Positions 1 to 5,630 of a stretch of 5,691 nucleotides of DNA are shown here, in pieces. The translations under genes and the position numbers were made by a program. This DNA is from an uncultured Collinsella sp. (GTDB lineage: Bacteria; Actinomycetota; Coriobacteriia; Coriobacteriales; Coriobacteriaceae). Numbering within the stretch: position 1 is the stretch's first letter; every line of letters begins with the position of its first letter. Location: assembly GCA_958415625.1 (NCBI GenBank), contig CATYZI010000064.1:1-5691 (forward strand), written 5' to 3'. The notes under the pieces were generated by a model. The model was not told the origin of the DNA. It was given only the letters and a program-made list of their open reading frames with translations, and ran no database searches.

Positions 1-55
1 CTAAAAGGCTACACATTTGGATGCATTTATGGATAAAAGAACACGTCAAGACGCA

Positions 56-86
56 CGTCCGGAGAGGGCCCTTACGGGACCGGACG
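56..86 (+). promoter_or_regulatory. Possible hairpin in the rubrerythrin mRNA leader
   Basis: A perfect 7 bp stem pairs cgtccgg (56-62) with ccggacg (80-86). Inside it a smaller ccc/ggg pairing (69-71 with 76-78) closes a four-base loop. It lies 35 bases before the chosen start codon of the rubrerythrin gene, so it could be part of the mRNA leader or the end of an upstream transcript. It has no T-tract after it, so it is not a convincing intrinsic terminator. I see no convincing promoter between 1 and 55. Confidence 0.3.
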
Positions 87-107
87 AGCGCACCATCGCC
101 ATCGATC

Positions 108-114
108 GAAAGGA
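108..114 (+). promoter_or_regulatory. Ribosome binding site that sets the rubrerythrin start
   Basis: The purine-rich sequence gaaagga ends 7 bases before the ATG at 122. It favours that ATG over upstream in-frame TTG and ATG codons, whose extra residues would precede the rubredoxin domain and look non-homologous. Confidence 0.75.
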
Positions 115-121
115 TCGAATC

Positions 122-682
122 ATGAAGTTTGTTTGCCCCGTTTGCGGTTATGTGGAAGAGTTCGACGGCGACCAGCTGCCCGAGGACTTCAAGTGCCCCC
201 AGTGCGGCGTTCCCGGCTCTCGCTTCCTGAAGCAGGAGGAGGGCCAGCTCGAGTGGGCTGCCGAGCACGTCGTGGGCGTCGCCAAGATGGAGGGCGTCTC
301 CGAGGACATCGTTGCCGACCTGCGTGCCAACTTTGAAGGCGAGTGCTCCGAGGTCGGTATGTACCTGGCCATGGCTCGCGTCGCCCATCGCGAGGGCTAT
401 CCCGAGATCGGCCTGTACTGGGAGAAGGCTGCCCACGAGGAGGCCGAGCATGCCGCCAAGTTCGCTGAGCTCCTGGGCGAGGTCGTGACCGACTCCACCA
501 AGAAGAACCTCGAGATGCGCGTTGAGGCCGAGAATGGCGCCACCGCCGGCAAGACCGATCTTGCCAAGCGCGCCAAGGCCGCTGGCCTCGATGCCATCCA
601 CGACACCGTGCACGAGATGGCTCGCGACGAGGCCCGCCACGGCAAGGCTTTCGCTGGCCTGCTCAAGCGCTACTTTGGCTAA
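122..682 (+). CDS. rbr: Reverse-type rubrerythrin (N-terminal rubredoxin, C-terminal ferritin-like diiron domain)
   Basis: This 186-residue cytosolic non-haem iron protein probably reduces hydrogen peroxide to water with electrons that originate from NAD(P)H, protecting an anaerobe from oxygen. A rubredoxin-like FeS4 site is visible at residues 5-28, with CPVCGY and CPQCG supplying Cys5, Cys8, Cys25 and Cys28. The four-helix diiron domain follows (about 65-186), with candidate ligands Glu72 or Glu74, Glu107 and His110 (EEAEH), Glu135 or Glu137, and Glu170 and His173 (DEARH). Classical rubrerythrins have the rubredoxin module at the C-terminus. The order here matches the reverse rubrerythrins known from clostridia. 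The open frame extends upstream to a TTG at 17, but the binding site and domain boundary support the ATG at 122. It appears monocistronic, since a strong terminator follows 36 bases after the stop. The family call is firm; the peroxidase role is inferred from the family. Confidence 0.92.
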   Translation: MKFVCPVCGYVEEFDGDQLPEDFKCPQCGVPGSRFLKQEEGQLEWAAEHVVGVAKMEGVSEDIVADLRANFEGECSEVGMYLAMARVAHREGYPEIGLYWEKAAHEEAEHAAKFAELLGEVVTDSTKKNLEMRVEAENGATAGKTDLAKRAKAAGLDAIHDTVHEMARDEARHGKAFAGLLKRYFG

Positions 683-718
683 GCCAACTGCCTGAGACAT
701 AACCCCTAGCTCGAAGAA

Positions 719-748
719 GGCCCGGACCGTATTGGTTCGGGCCTTTTT
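719..748 (+). terminator. Intrinsic terminator of the rubrerythrin gene
   Basis: A 10 bp stem pairs 719-728 (ggcccggacc) with 734-743 (ggttcgggcc), including one G-T wobble, around a 5-base loop. Five T residues (744-748) follow directly. This is a textbook rho-independent terminator on the plus strand and isolates the rubrerythrin gene from the island to its right. The bases from 749 to 813 hold nothing I can identify. Confidence 0.92.
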
Positions 749-813
749 GTGTCTCGAGGACTCGTTAACGCCCTGAAATAGAGCTATCTTCGGCATCGGT
801 CTCTCGTCAAAAA

Positions 814-936
814 CTAAGTGAGTAGACTTTTCGAAACTTGCCGAGCAGACCATCCGTATTGCTTTATAAAGTCGCAGGTAAATGACTTGTTTCAAAACGG
901 CCTGGTCGCCAAAGTGCCAAAAGCCTACTCACTTAG
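814..936. repeat. MITE-like element, copy A (123 bp, terminal inverted repeats)
   Basis: The left end (814-831, ctaagtgagtagactttt) is the reverse complement of the right end (919-936) with 17 of 18 bases matching. The interior has no plausible gene. Copy B at 2235-2355 aligns without gaps over the same 123 bases and in the same orientation; by hand I count about 25 mismatches, near 80% identity, with the block at 904-917 fully conserved. Small internal pairings exist: agcag/ttgct (844-848 with 859-863) and caggt/gcctg (875-879 with 900-904). The right end overlaps the last codons and the stop of the neighbouring minus-strand gene. No target-site duplication is evident. A small non-autonomous transposable element or a structured palindromic repeat family are the best explanations. 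No transposase is present in the window. Confidence 0.85.
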
Positions 937-2052
937 AACCGCAGCCGTCCACGATCGAGCTGTTTTGCGTCTAACGGGCATCTTTCCGTCGATTACTCCC
1001 AATTTTGTCCAGTCAACGAATAGTTCAGACCGGAGTAATGTCTCAGCCCTTTGCTCATCTGAGCTTTTATCACGATATTCAGCATCGAGCATCCTGCATA
1101 TGGCCTTAACGATCGCGCGGAATCTATCCTCATCGGATATCTGTCTGTGTGTCAGGAGAAGTACATCGTAGCCCATGGCCTGAAGGGCCGTCATGCGGTC
1201 AGCGTCACGCAAGCCATCCCCTGCGCGTCCGTGCGAGGCCTTTCCCTGACATTCAATGGCCACCTGTCGCCTGCCGTCCGGCGAAGAAAGAAGTAGGTCG
1301 ATATATACACGGGACTTTCCCACAATCGCTCGAGCACTTGTGCTTAGCATCACTTCAACATTAAGCTCTATGCCGCAAAAACCTTCGCCTCCCAGGGATC
1401 GCGGCAGTGCAAGTAGCAAATACGCCTCGACCTCAAAAGGCGACGCGGCGCCCAATGGAACGAGTTGCGATACCGCTATAAATCTATTGCCGTAACGCAT
1501 CCCGCAAACATCTGAACAAAAACGGTCAAGGTCTCCGCCCAAAACCAAAGCGTCTCGACGCCATAAATTTGAGGCGGTGCCGTCCTCGGACGGGCAGCGC
1601 ACCCAACCGAACGTTGTCGAAATCGCGCCCGAATCAATTGCACGCGAAAGCTCCGCCTCAAGTGCCGCCGGCAGGGCACACACCGCAAACAAGCCACACA
1701 TCTCCGCCAATACCAAAAGAAGCTGAAGATCCGTCAGATGCCGCAACATGATGAATGCCGTCAGTAGAGGAGACGTAATCAAAACCCCATGCTCCGTTCC
1801 CAGCACGGATTCCCTGGGAAGCTCACCAAGAAACAGCCGCTGCCTAATGCTGGCAGGACAAGTCCGTTTGTTTCTCGACCGAACCAATGTATACAACGGA
1901 AAACCGAGCGCGACCGCAGCCGTCGGGTTGCGGGCGAGATCATATCGCTGCCGGTCTTCTTCCGGTCGTGGAAGCGGCGGACACAAAGCGCGGACTTGAG
2001 GAGGCAAACGCCAGTACCTAAAAGCTGATATGTCACAAAGTAGATCCTTCAT
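925..2052 (-). CDS. AbiEi-like / DUF559-type protein with a Vsr-fold (PD-(D/E)XK) nuclease-like C-terminal domain
   Basis: This 375-residue protein of unproven function has two recognisable parts. Residues 1 to about 135 resemble the AbiEi-like region of actinobacterial DUF559 proteins, with an ELP segment, the ITSPLLT motif (92-98) and LAEMCG (115-120). Residues about 204-318 resemble a DUF559/Vsr-type PD-(D/E)XK fold: SPFE (Glu207), IDLL (Asp252), ECQGK (Glu267, Gln269, Lys271), His274, then DADR (283-286), GYDV (294-297) and a strand ending LLTHRQI. Family logic suggests a DNA-acting defence or toxin-antitoxin-derived protein; this is inference. Neither candidate start, ATG at 2052 or GTG at 2058, has a good ribosome binding site; I chose the ATG. 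Third codon positions are only about 40-45% G+C in the two 40-codon stretches I counted, versus about 80% at the start of pdxS, and AGA, AGG and ATA are common, suggesting acquisition. The stop TAG lies inside repeat copy A, and copy B lies upstream. Confidence 0.72.
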   Translation of the reverse strand: MKDLLCDISAFRYWRLPPQVRALCPPLPRPEEDRQRYDLARNPTAAVALGFPLYTLVRSRNKRTCPASIRQRLFLGELPRESVLGTEHGVLITSPLLTAFIMLRHLTDLQLLLVLAEMCGLFAVCALPAALEAELSRAIDSGAISTTFGWVRCPSEDGTASNLWRRDALVLGGDLDRFCSDVCGMRYGNRFIAVSQLVPLGAASPFEVEAYLLLALPRSLGGEGFCGIELNVEVMLSTSARAIVGKSRVYIDLLLSSPDGRRQVAIECQGKASHGRAGDGLRDADRMTALQAMGYDVLLLTHRQISDEDRFRAIVKAICRMLDAEYRDKSSDEQRAETLLRSELFVDWTKLGVIDGKMPVRRKTARSWTAAVLSE

Positions 2053-2135
2053 AGGCACAGGAAAACACGAATTTCAACCCAGTCAGTCACGCATTGGCGC
2101 GAACGCACCAAAAATGGCGCCGAACGGACTGCCAA

Positions 2136-2201
2136 GTTTTCAACAGCCCTCCCCAACTGGCCAAAAGCTTGCCGAGAGCTGGACGAAACCCTGTTGAAAA
2201 C
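2136..2201. repeat. 11 bp perfect inverted repeat in the leader region of the nuclease-like gene
   Basis: The arm gttttcaacag (2136-2146) is repeated as its exact reverse complement at 2191-2201, separated by 44 bases. It lies in the 180-base non-coding stretch between the nuclease-like gene and repeat copy B, 84 to 149 bases upstream of the gene start. The spacer holds only weak further pairing (ccaact at 2153-2158 with agctgg at 2177-2182, one mismatch). It could be a regulatory RNA structure, a protein-binding site or a relic of another small element. Nearby, tggcgcgaacg (2095-2105) recurs with one inserted base at 2115-2126. I see no clear promoter in this stretch. Confidence 0.5.
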
Positions 2202-2234
2202 CCCATTTTTTCTCATGCAGGAGCTTTGCGCGGC

Positions 2235-2355
2235 AAGTGAGTAGACTTTTTTGAACATCCCGAGCAGGCCGGTCATCCTGCTTTTCAAAACCGCAGGTAG
2301 ATAGCTTGTTACAAAACTGCCTGGTCGCCAAAGTGCTAAAAGTCTACTCACTTAG
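2235..2355. repeat. MITE-like element, copy B (terminal inverted repeats, same orientation as copy A)
   Basis: The ends aagtgagtagactttt (2235-2250) and aaaagtctactcactt (2338-2353) form a perfect 16 bp terminal inverted repeat. The right end continues with ag as in copy A, but the left end lacks the matching outer two bases. The interior offers two hairpins: agcagg/cctgct (2263-2268 with 2277-2282) and caggtag/ctgcctg with one wobble (2294-2300 with 2317-2323). It sits directly downstream of pdxR, whose TAA stop (2352-2354) lies in its right terminus. Relative to the gene ending in it, the orientation is the same as for copy A. No target-site duplication is visible. Confidence 0.85.
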
Positions 2356-3785
2356 GTTGCAGAGTGCCCCCCCATTAGCTGCAATTCCAAGGTAGTTAGT
2401 ACTTTTGGACTCAGATCGTCATACTGAACAAGAATTTGAGTTGAGTTTTCAGGGACAGATGCGCCATCGGCACACCAAAAACAGTCACCGATATCGATAA
2501 AAGGGATGCTCGAGCGCGTGAGGGCCCGTGCAAAAGAGCTTCCGCCCGCGTCACACTCCACGGCCACGACGCAGTAAAGGCCGGCGTCCGCGTACTCGAT
2601 CGAGACTTCCCCTGCCGGAAACGTTTTCCGTACAAGCGCCGCCAGGCCATCACGCGCCCCACGAGCACGAACGCGCACGCGGTTCACATGTCGCTCGTAA
2701 TCACCCGATTCCAGCAAACGCGCCAAGGCAACCTGATCAACAGAACTTACCGACGAGGCGTAGAAACCAAGGTTGCGTTTAAACCTCTCCATTAGTTCAT
2801 CGGGCAGCACCATGTACGCCAAACGTAACGCCGATGAAAGGCTCTTCGAAAACGTGTTGGTGTAGATAACCGACTGGGCGGCATCGATCGACGCGAGCGC
2901 GGGAATCGGCTTGCCGGCAAGGCGAAACTCACAATCAAAGTCGTCTTCGATGAGATACCGACCTGGCCGCTCGGCGGCCCAGCTCAGCAACGCATAGCGA
3001 CGTGCAATGCTCGTCACAAGACCGGTCGGATACTGATGAGACGGCATCAGGTGAAGGACATCGGTCCCGGTTTTCTGCAGCGCGCTCAAGTCCACGCCCT
3101 CAGCATCCAACGGGACATGCCGCACTTCGCAACCCATGGCCTGATAGATGCGCGTCAAGCGCAAATAGCCTGGATCCTCGACGGCATACACCTTGTCCGC
3201 GCCAAGCAACTGAACCAACATGGTATCGAGCAGCTGGGCGCCCGCACCGATAACGATATTGTCGGGATTGACATTCATGCCCCTTGTCCCGCGCAGATGG
3301 CGCGCAATCGCACGTCGCAGTCGAGCGGTGCCCTGCGCCGGTGCGGGCGAAAAGATTTCACGTTCGTCTTCGGACGTCAGCGTCGCCCGTAGCGCACTTT
3401 GCCAAAGCCGCGCCGCCTCCAAAGCGGAAGGAGAAAGTGCGTCGAATCGCTCTGCCTGCCCCATGGCATCATGCGCGCTGGGACCAACAGGGACAGCATC
3501 TCGGTCGATATCCCCCGCAGCCAAAGCCAAAACCGGCGCATCCGGGAGCTCGCACGCGTAGTAGCCACGACGCGGCATTGAGCAAATATAGCCCTCGGCA
3601 AGCAACTGGCTATATGCATTCTCGATGGTAATGACACTGATACCCAGATGACTCGCAAAGGCGCGCTTAGACGGCAGATGCTCCCCCGCCGCAATACGGC
3701 CAGCAACAATATCATCGCGAATTTGCTGGTAAACATACTCATAAAGCGATGCTTCGCCGCGATTTTCCAAATTGTAGTCAAGCAT
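2352..3785 (-). CDS. pdxR: PdxR-type MocR-family transcriptional regulator of PLP synthesis
   Basis: This 477-residue cytosolic regulator is full length for MocR proteins. Residues 10-75 form a GntR-type winged helix with the helix-turn-helix around LPSKRAFASHLGISVITIENAY. Residues about 118-470 form a fold-type I aminotransferase-like domain that binds PLP: HQYPTG (250-255), the EDDFDCEF block (280-287), and TFSKSLSSALRLAY (311-324), where Lys314 is the expected Schiff-base lysine and Arg321 the following conserved arginine. It is divergently placed next to pdxST, the usual arrangement for PdxR, so it most likely senses PLP and controls pdxST and its own gene. Whether it activates or represses cannot be read from the sequence. 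The frame extends upstream to a TTG at 3818, but a ribosome binding site supports the ATG at 3785. The stop codon falls within the end of repeat copy B, a few residues past the expected end of the domain, so the protein does not look truncated. Confidence 0.93.
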   Translation of the reverse strand: MLDYNLENRGEASLYEYVYQQIRDDIVAGRIAAGEHLPSKRAFASHLGISVITIENAYSQLLAEGYICSMPRRGYYACELPDAPVLALAAGDIDRDAVPVGPSAHDAMGQAERFDALSPSALEAARLWQSALRATLTSEDEREIFSPAPAQGTARLRRAIARHLRGTRGMNVNPDNIVIGAGAQLLDTMLVQLLGADKVYAVEDPGYLRLTRIYQAMGCEVRHVPLDAEGVDLSALQKTGTDVLHLMPSHQYPTGLVTSIARRYALLSWAAERPGRYLIEDDFDCEFRLAGKPIPALASIDAAQSVIYTNTFSKSLSSALRLAYMVLPDELMERFKRNLGFYASSVSSVDQVALARLLESGDYERHVNRVRVRARGARDGLAALVRKTFPAGEVSIEYADAGLYCVVAVECDAGGSSFARALTRSSIPFIDIGDCFWCADGASVPENSTQILVQYDDLSPKVLTTLELQLMGGHSAT

Positions 3786-3792
3786 GGGTCTA

Positions 3793-3798
3793 TCACCT
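3793..3798 (-). promoter_or_regulatory. Ribosome binding site that sets the pdxR start
   Basis: Read on the minus strand this is AGGTGA, ending 7 bases before the ATG at 3785. It supports that start over the in-frame TTG at 3818. Confidence 0.7.
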
Positions 3799-3841
3799 GA
3801 CCTTATTGAATCATTCAATCTGGCATTAGTCTGACCTTGTT
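3797..3841. promoter_or_regulatory. Candidate PdxR operator: three direct repeats
   Basis: The 11-mer ctgaccttatt (3797-3807) recurs as ctgaccttgtt (3831-3841) with one change, and a degenerate copy ctggcattagt (3820-3830, 8 of 11 matching) lies immediately before the second. Starts are 23 and 11 bases apart, close to whole helical turns. MocR regulators commonly bind direct repeats in the intergenic region with their target, so this is the best operator candidate. The first copy also overlaps the pdxR ribosome binding site, which would fit autoregulation. Confidence 0.5.
3805..3819. promoter_or_regulatory. Short dyad between the operator-like repeats
   Basis: The sequence attgaa-tca-ttcaat is a perfect 6 bp inverted repeat around a 3-base centre. 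It overlaps the first direct repeat and could be a second recognition element for a dimeric regulator. Confidence 0.4.
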
Positions 3842-3918
3842 ATTATCTCGAAAACTGAGTATTTCGCCATACCCAGCTCCCCGATAGGATGTTCCGTTAA
3901 GCAATGCACATGCCAACC

Positions 3919-3925
3919 AAGGGAG
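3919..3925 (+). promoter_or_regulatory. Ribosome binding site that sets the pdxS start
   Basis: The sequence aagggag ends 5 bases before the ATG at 3931. This favours that start over the in-frame ATG codons at 3904 and 3910, which would add residues before the usual N-terminus of the family. Confidence 0.8.
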
Positions 3926-3930
3926 CAACC

Positions 3931-4821
3931 ATGGCAGAACAGACCAGCAAGGCCGATCGCGTCAAACTCAATCGCGAGCTCGCGCAGATGCTCAAGGGCG
4001 GCGTCATCATGGACGTCACCACGCCCGAGCAAGCACGCATCGCCGAGGAGGCGGGCGCCTGCGCCGTCATGGCGCTCGAGCGCATCCCGGCCGACATCCG
4101 CGCCGCAGGCGGCGTCTCGCGCATGAGTGATCCCAAGATGATCAAGGGCATCCAAAAAGCTGTCTCCATCCCCGTTATGGCCAAGTGCCGCATCGGCCAC
4201 ATTGTCGAGGCGCAGATCCTGCAGGCCATCGAAATCGACTACATCGACGAATCCGAGGTCCTCTCCCCCGCCGATGATGTCTATCACATCGACAAGACCC
4301 AGTTTGACGTGCCGTTTGTCTGCGGCGCCCGCGATCTGGGCGAGGCGCTGCGCCGTGTTGCCGAGGGCGCCACGATGATTCGCACCAAGGGCGAGCCGGG
4401 CACCGGCGACGTCGTTCAGGCCGTGCGCCATATGCGCAAGATCCAAAAGCAGATCCGCGACGTTGTTGCTCTGCGCGACGACGAGCTCTTTGAGGCAGCC
4501 AAGCAGCTGCAGGTTCCGGTCGAGCTGGTGCGCGAGGTCCATGCCACGGGCAAGCTCCCCGTCGTAAACTTTGCCGCCGGCGGAGTCGCGACCCCCGCCG
4601 ACGCCGCGCTGATGATGCAGCTGGGCGCCGAGGGCGTCTTTGTTGGCTCGGGCATCTTTAAGAGCGGCGACCCCGCCAAGCGCGCCGCCGCCATCGTCAA
4701 GGCCGTGGCAAACTTCACCGACGCCAAGCTCATCGCCGAGCTTTCGGAGGACCTGGGCGAGGCCATGGTGGGCATCAACGCTGACGAGATCGAGATCATC
4801 ATGGAGGAGCGCGGACGCTAG
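3931..4821 (+). CDS. pdxS: Pyridoxal 5'-phosphate synthase, synthase subunit PdxS
   Basis: This 296-residue (beta/alpha)8-barrel enzyme condenses ribose 5-phosphate, glyceraldehyde 3-phosphate and ammonia into PLP in the DXP-independent vitamin B6 pathway. It acts in the cytosol as a dodecamer that docks up to twelve PdxT subunits, which supply the ammonia. The catalytic residues are in place with a +4 offset from the Bacillus subtilis enzyme: Asp28 (VIMDVTTPEQA), Lys85 (VMAKCRIGH) and Lys153 (IRTKGEPGTGD). The phosphate-binding segments GEPGTGD (154-160), FAAGGVATPADAA (214-226) and GSGIFKS (239-245) are intact. Length is normal for the family and codon use is strongly GC-biased, as expected for a resident core gene. 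It is the first gene of an operon with pdxT, 20 bases downstream, and is divergent from pdxR. Confidence 0.98.
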   Translation: MAEQTSKADRVKLNRELAQMLKGGVIMDVTTPEQARIAEEAGACAVMALERIPADIRAAGGVSRMSDPKMIKGIQKAVSIPVMAKCRIGHIVEAQILQAIEIDYIDESEVLSPADDVYHIDKTQFDVPFVCGARDLGEALRRVAEGATMIRTKGEPGTGDVVQAVRHMRKIQKQIRDVVALRDDELFEAAKQLQVPVELVREVHATGKLPVVNFAAGGVATPADAALMMQLGAEGVFVGSGIFKSGDPAKRAAAIVKAVANFTDAKLIAELSEDLGEAMVGINADEIEIIMEERGR

Positions 4822-4841
4822 TCCGGCAGAAAGGATCGCAC

Positions 4842-5429
4842 ATGAGCGATTATGCAGACCAAACGGTCGCCGTGCTGGCGGTCCAGGGCGCTTTTGCCGA
4901 GCACGAGGCAAGACTGTCCGAGCTGGGCGCACGTTGTATCGAGATGAGGCAGGCGGCCGATTTGCAGCAGAACTTTGACCGCCTGGTCCTCCCCGGCGGC
5001 GAGTCCACCGTTCAGGGCAAGTTACTTGCCGAGCTTGGTATGCTCGATGAGCTTCGCACCCGCATTGTTGAGGGCATGCCCGTCCTGGGCACCTGCGCCG
5101 GCTTGATTCTGTTGGCGCGCGATCTTGCCGCCCACGACGATAAGGGGACGCCGCGCTTGGCAACCATGGATGTGCTCGTTGAGCGCAATGCTTACGGCAG
5201 ACAGCTCGGCAGCTTTCGCACCAAGGGGCAGGTAGGCGGTATCGACTGTGAGGTGCCGCTGACGTTTATCCGCGCGCCCCGCATCGTCGAAGTGCACGGC
5301 GACACTGAGGCCCTAGCCGAAGTCGACGGTCGCATCGTCGCCGCCCGCCAAGGCAACCAGCTCGGCGTCACCTTCCACCCCGAGCTCGACGAAGACACCC
5401 ACCTCCACGAACTGTTCCTGCAAATGTAG
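4842..5429 (+). CDS. pdxT: Pyridoxal 5'-phosphate synthase, glutaminase subunit PdxT
   Basis: This 195-residue class I glutamine amidotransferase hydrolyses glutamine and channels the ammonia to PdxS. The catalytic triad is visible: Cys85 in GTCAGLILLA, and His179 with Glu181 in TFHPEL. The glutamine-binding loop PGGEST (51-56) and the family segment RNAYGRQLGSF (115-125) are present. Family members depend on contact with PdxS for activity. The start is supported by agaaagga (4828-4835) ending 6 bases before the ATG. The 20-base gap to pdxS has no terminator, so the two genes are surely cotranscribed. Length is typical and no residue of the triad is missing. Confidence 0.98.
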   Translation: MSDYADQTVAVLAVQGAFAEHEARLSELGARCIEMRQAADLQQNFDRLVLPGGESTVQGKLLAELGMLDELRTRIVEGMPVLGTCAGLILLARDLAAHDDKGTPRLATMDVLVERNAYGRQLGSFRTKGQVGGIDCEVPLTFIRAPRIVEVHGDTEALAEVDGRIVAARQGNQLGVTFHPELDEDTHLHELFLQM

Positions 5430-5469
5430 GCAGAATTTAAACGAGCGTGGATTTTCGGACATACAACAA

Positions 5470-5537
5470 ATGAGAGTGGATAATCTCCCACTTTGAGCTT
5501 GAATGCAGGCTCAAACCGGGAGATTATCCACTCTCAT
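5470..5537. repeat. 68 bp nested palindrome downstream of pdxT
   Basis: A perfect 20 bp outer stem joins 5470-5489 to 5518-5537. After a 2-by-2 internal loop, a perfect 7 bp inner stem (tttgagc 5492-5498 with gctcaaa 5509-5515) closes a 10-base loop. The hairpin begins 40 bases after the pdxT stop. No T-tract follows on either strand, so it is not a standard intrinsic terminator. As RNA it could protect the pdxST transcript from 3' exonucleases. As DNA it looks like a member of a dispersed palindromic repeat family. I have a recollection of similar sequences in Collinsella genomes, which I cannot verify here. Confidence 0.85.
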
Positions 5538-5545
5538 CCTATGTA

Positions 5546-5597
5546 GTCGTTGGGGACGTTCTTAAACGACTAGTCAAACAAGAACGTCCCCAACGAC
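5546..5597. repeat. 52 bp palindrome with an internal 8 bp palindrome
   Basis: A perfect 18 bp stem joins 5546-5563 (gtcgttggggacgttctt) to 5580-5597. The 16-base loop contains the self-complementary gactagtc (5568-5575). The tetranucleotide GTAG (5543-5546) sits exactly at the 5' foot, the position occupied by GTAG in REP sequences recognised by RAYT transposases, but this could be chance. It lies only 8 bases after the preceding palindrome. No T-tract follows. A dispersed repeat is the best explanation. Confidence 0.8.
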
Positions 5598-5630
5598 CAT
5601 ATTGCGATAGACGACCACGGTTGCCCAGAT

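Larger units (their letters stand above)
3786..3930. promoter_or_regulatory. Divergent pdxR-pdxS control region
   Basis: These 145 bases separate the start codons of pdxR and pdxS and must contain both promoters. The segment is AT-rich compared with its surroundings between about 3800 and 3870. A possible plus-strand -10 hexamer is tattat at 3841-3846, directly after the last operator-like repeat, but no good -35 element accompanies it, as expected for a regulated promoter. On the minus strand, taat-containing candidates occur near 3826-3850, also without a clear -35. Promoter positions are tentative. Confidence 0.6.

Noticed and set aside
17..121. N-terminal extension of the rubrerythrin from the TTG at 17
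   Set aside because: The added 35 residues do not resemble the family, and a good ribosome binding site precedes the ATG at 122.
809..941. Target-site duplication flanking repeat copy A
   Set aside because: The flanks (caaaaa on the left, aaccgc on the right) share no convincing direct repeat. A TA duplication could be hidden in the ends, but copy B lacks TA on its left side.
818..1171. Plus-strand open frame starting with GTG inside the left end of repeat copy A
   Set aside because: It runs from the repeat into antisense of the nuclease-like gene, has no ribosome binding site and no recognisable domain.
2049..2351. Minus-strand open frame of 100 codons starting inside repeat copy B
   Set aside because: The first third is translated repeat sequence, the rest is a leader with inverted repeats, and composition is not protein-like. 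A GTG in the repeat end explains it.
2235..2355. Repeat copy B as an intrinsic terminator of pdxR
   Set aside because: The long stem has no T-tract after its 3' arm on the minus strand and its arms are about 90 bases apart, so it does not fit the rho-independent pattern.
3904..3930. Upstream ATG codons for pdxS at 3904 and 3910
   Set aside because: The ribosome binding site at 3919-3925 is spaced for the ATG at 3931, and the resulting N-terminus matches the family length.
3826..5163. 445-codon minus-strand open frame opposite pdxS and pdxT
   Set aside because: It is antisense to two certain genes. High third-position G+C removes stops on the opposite strand, and the product is low-complexity with no domain.
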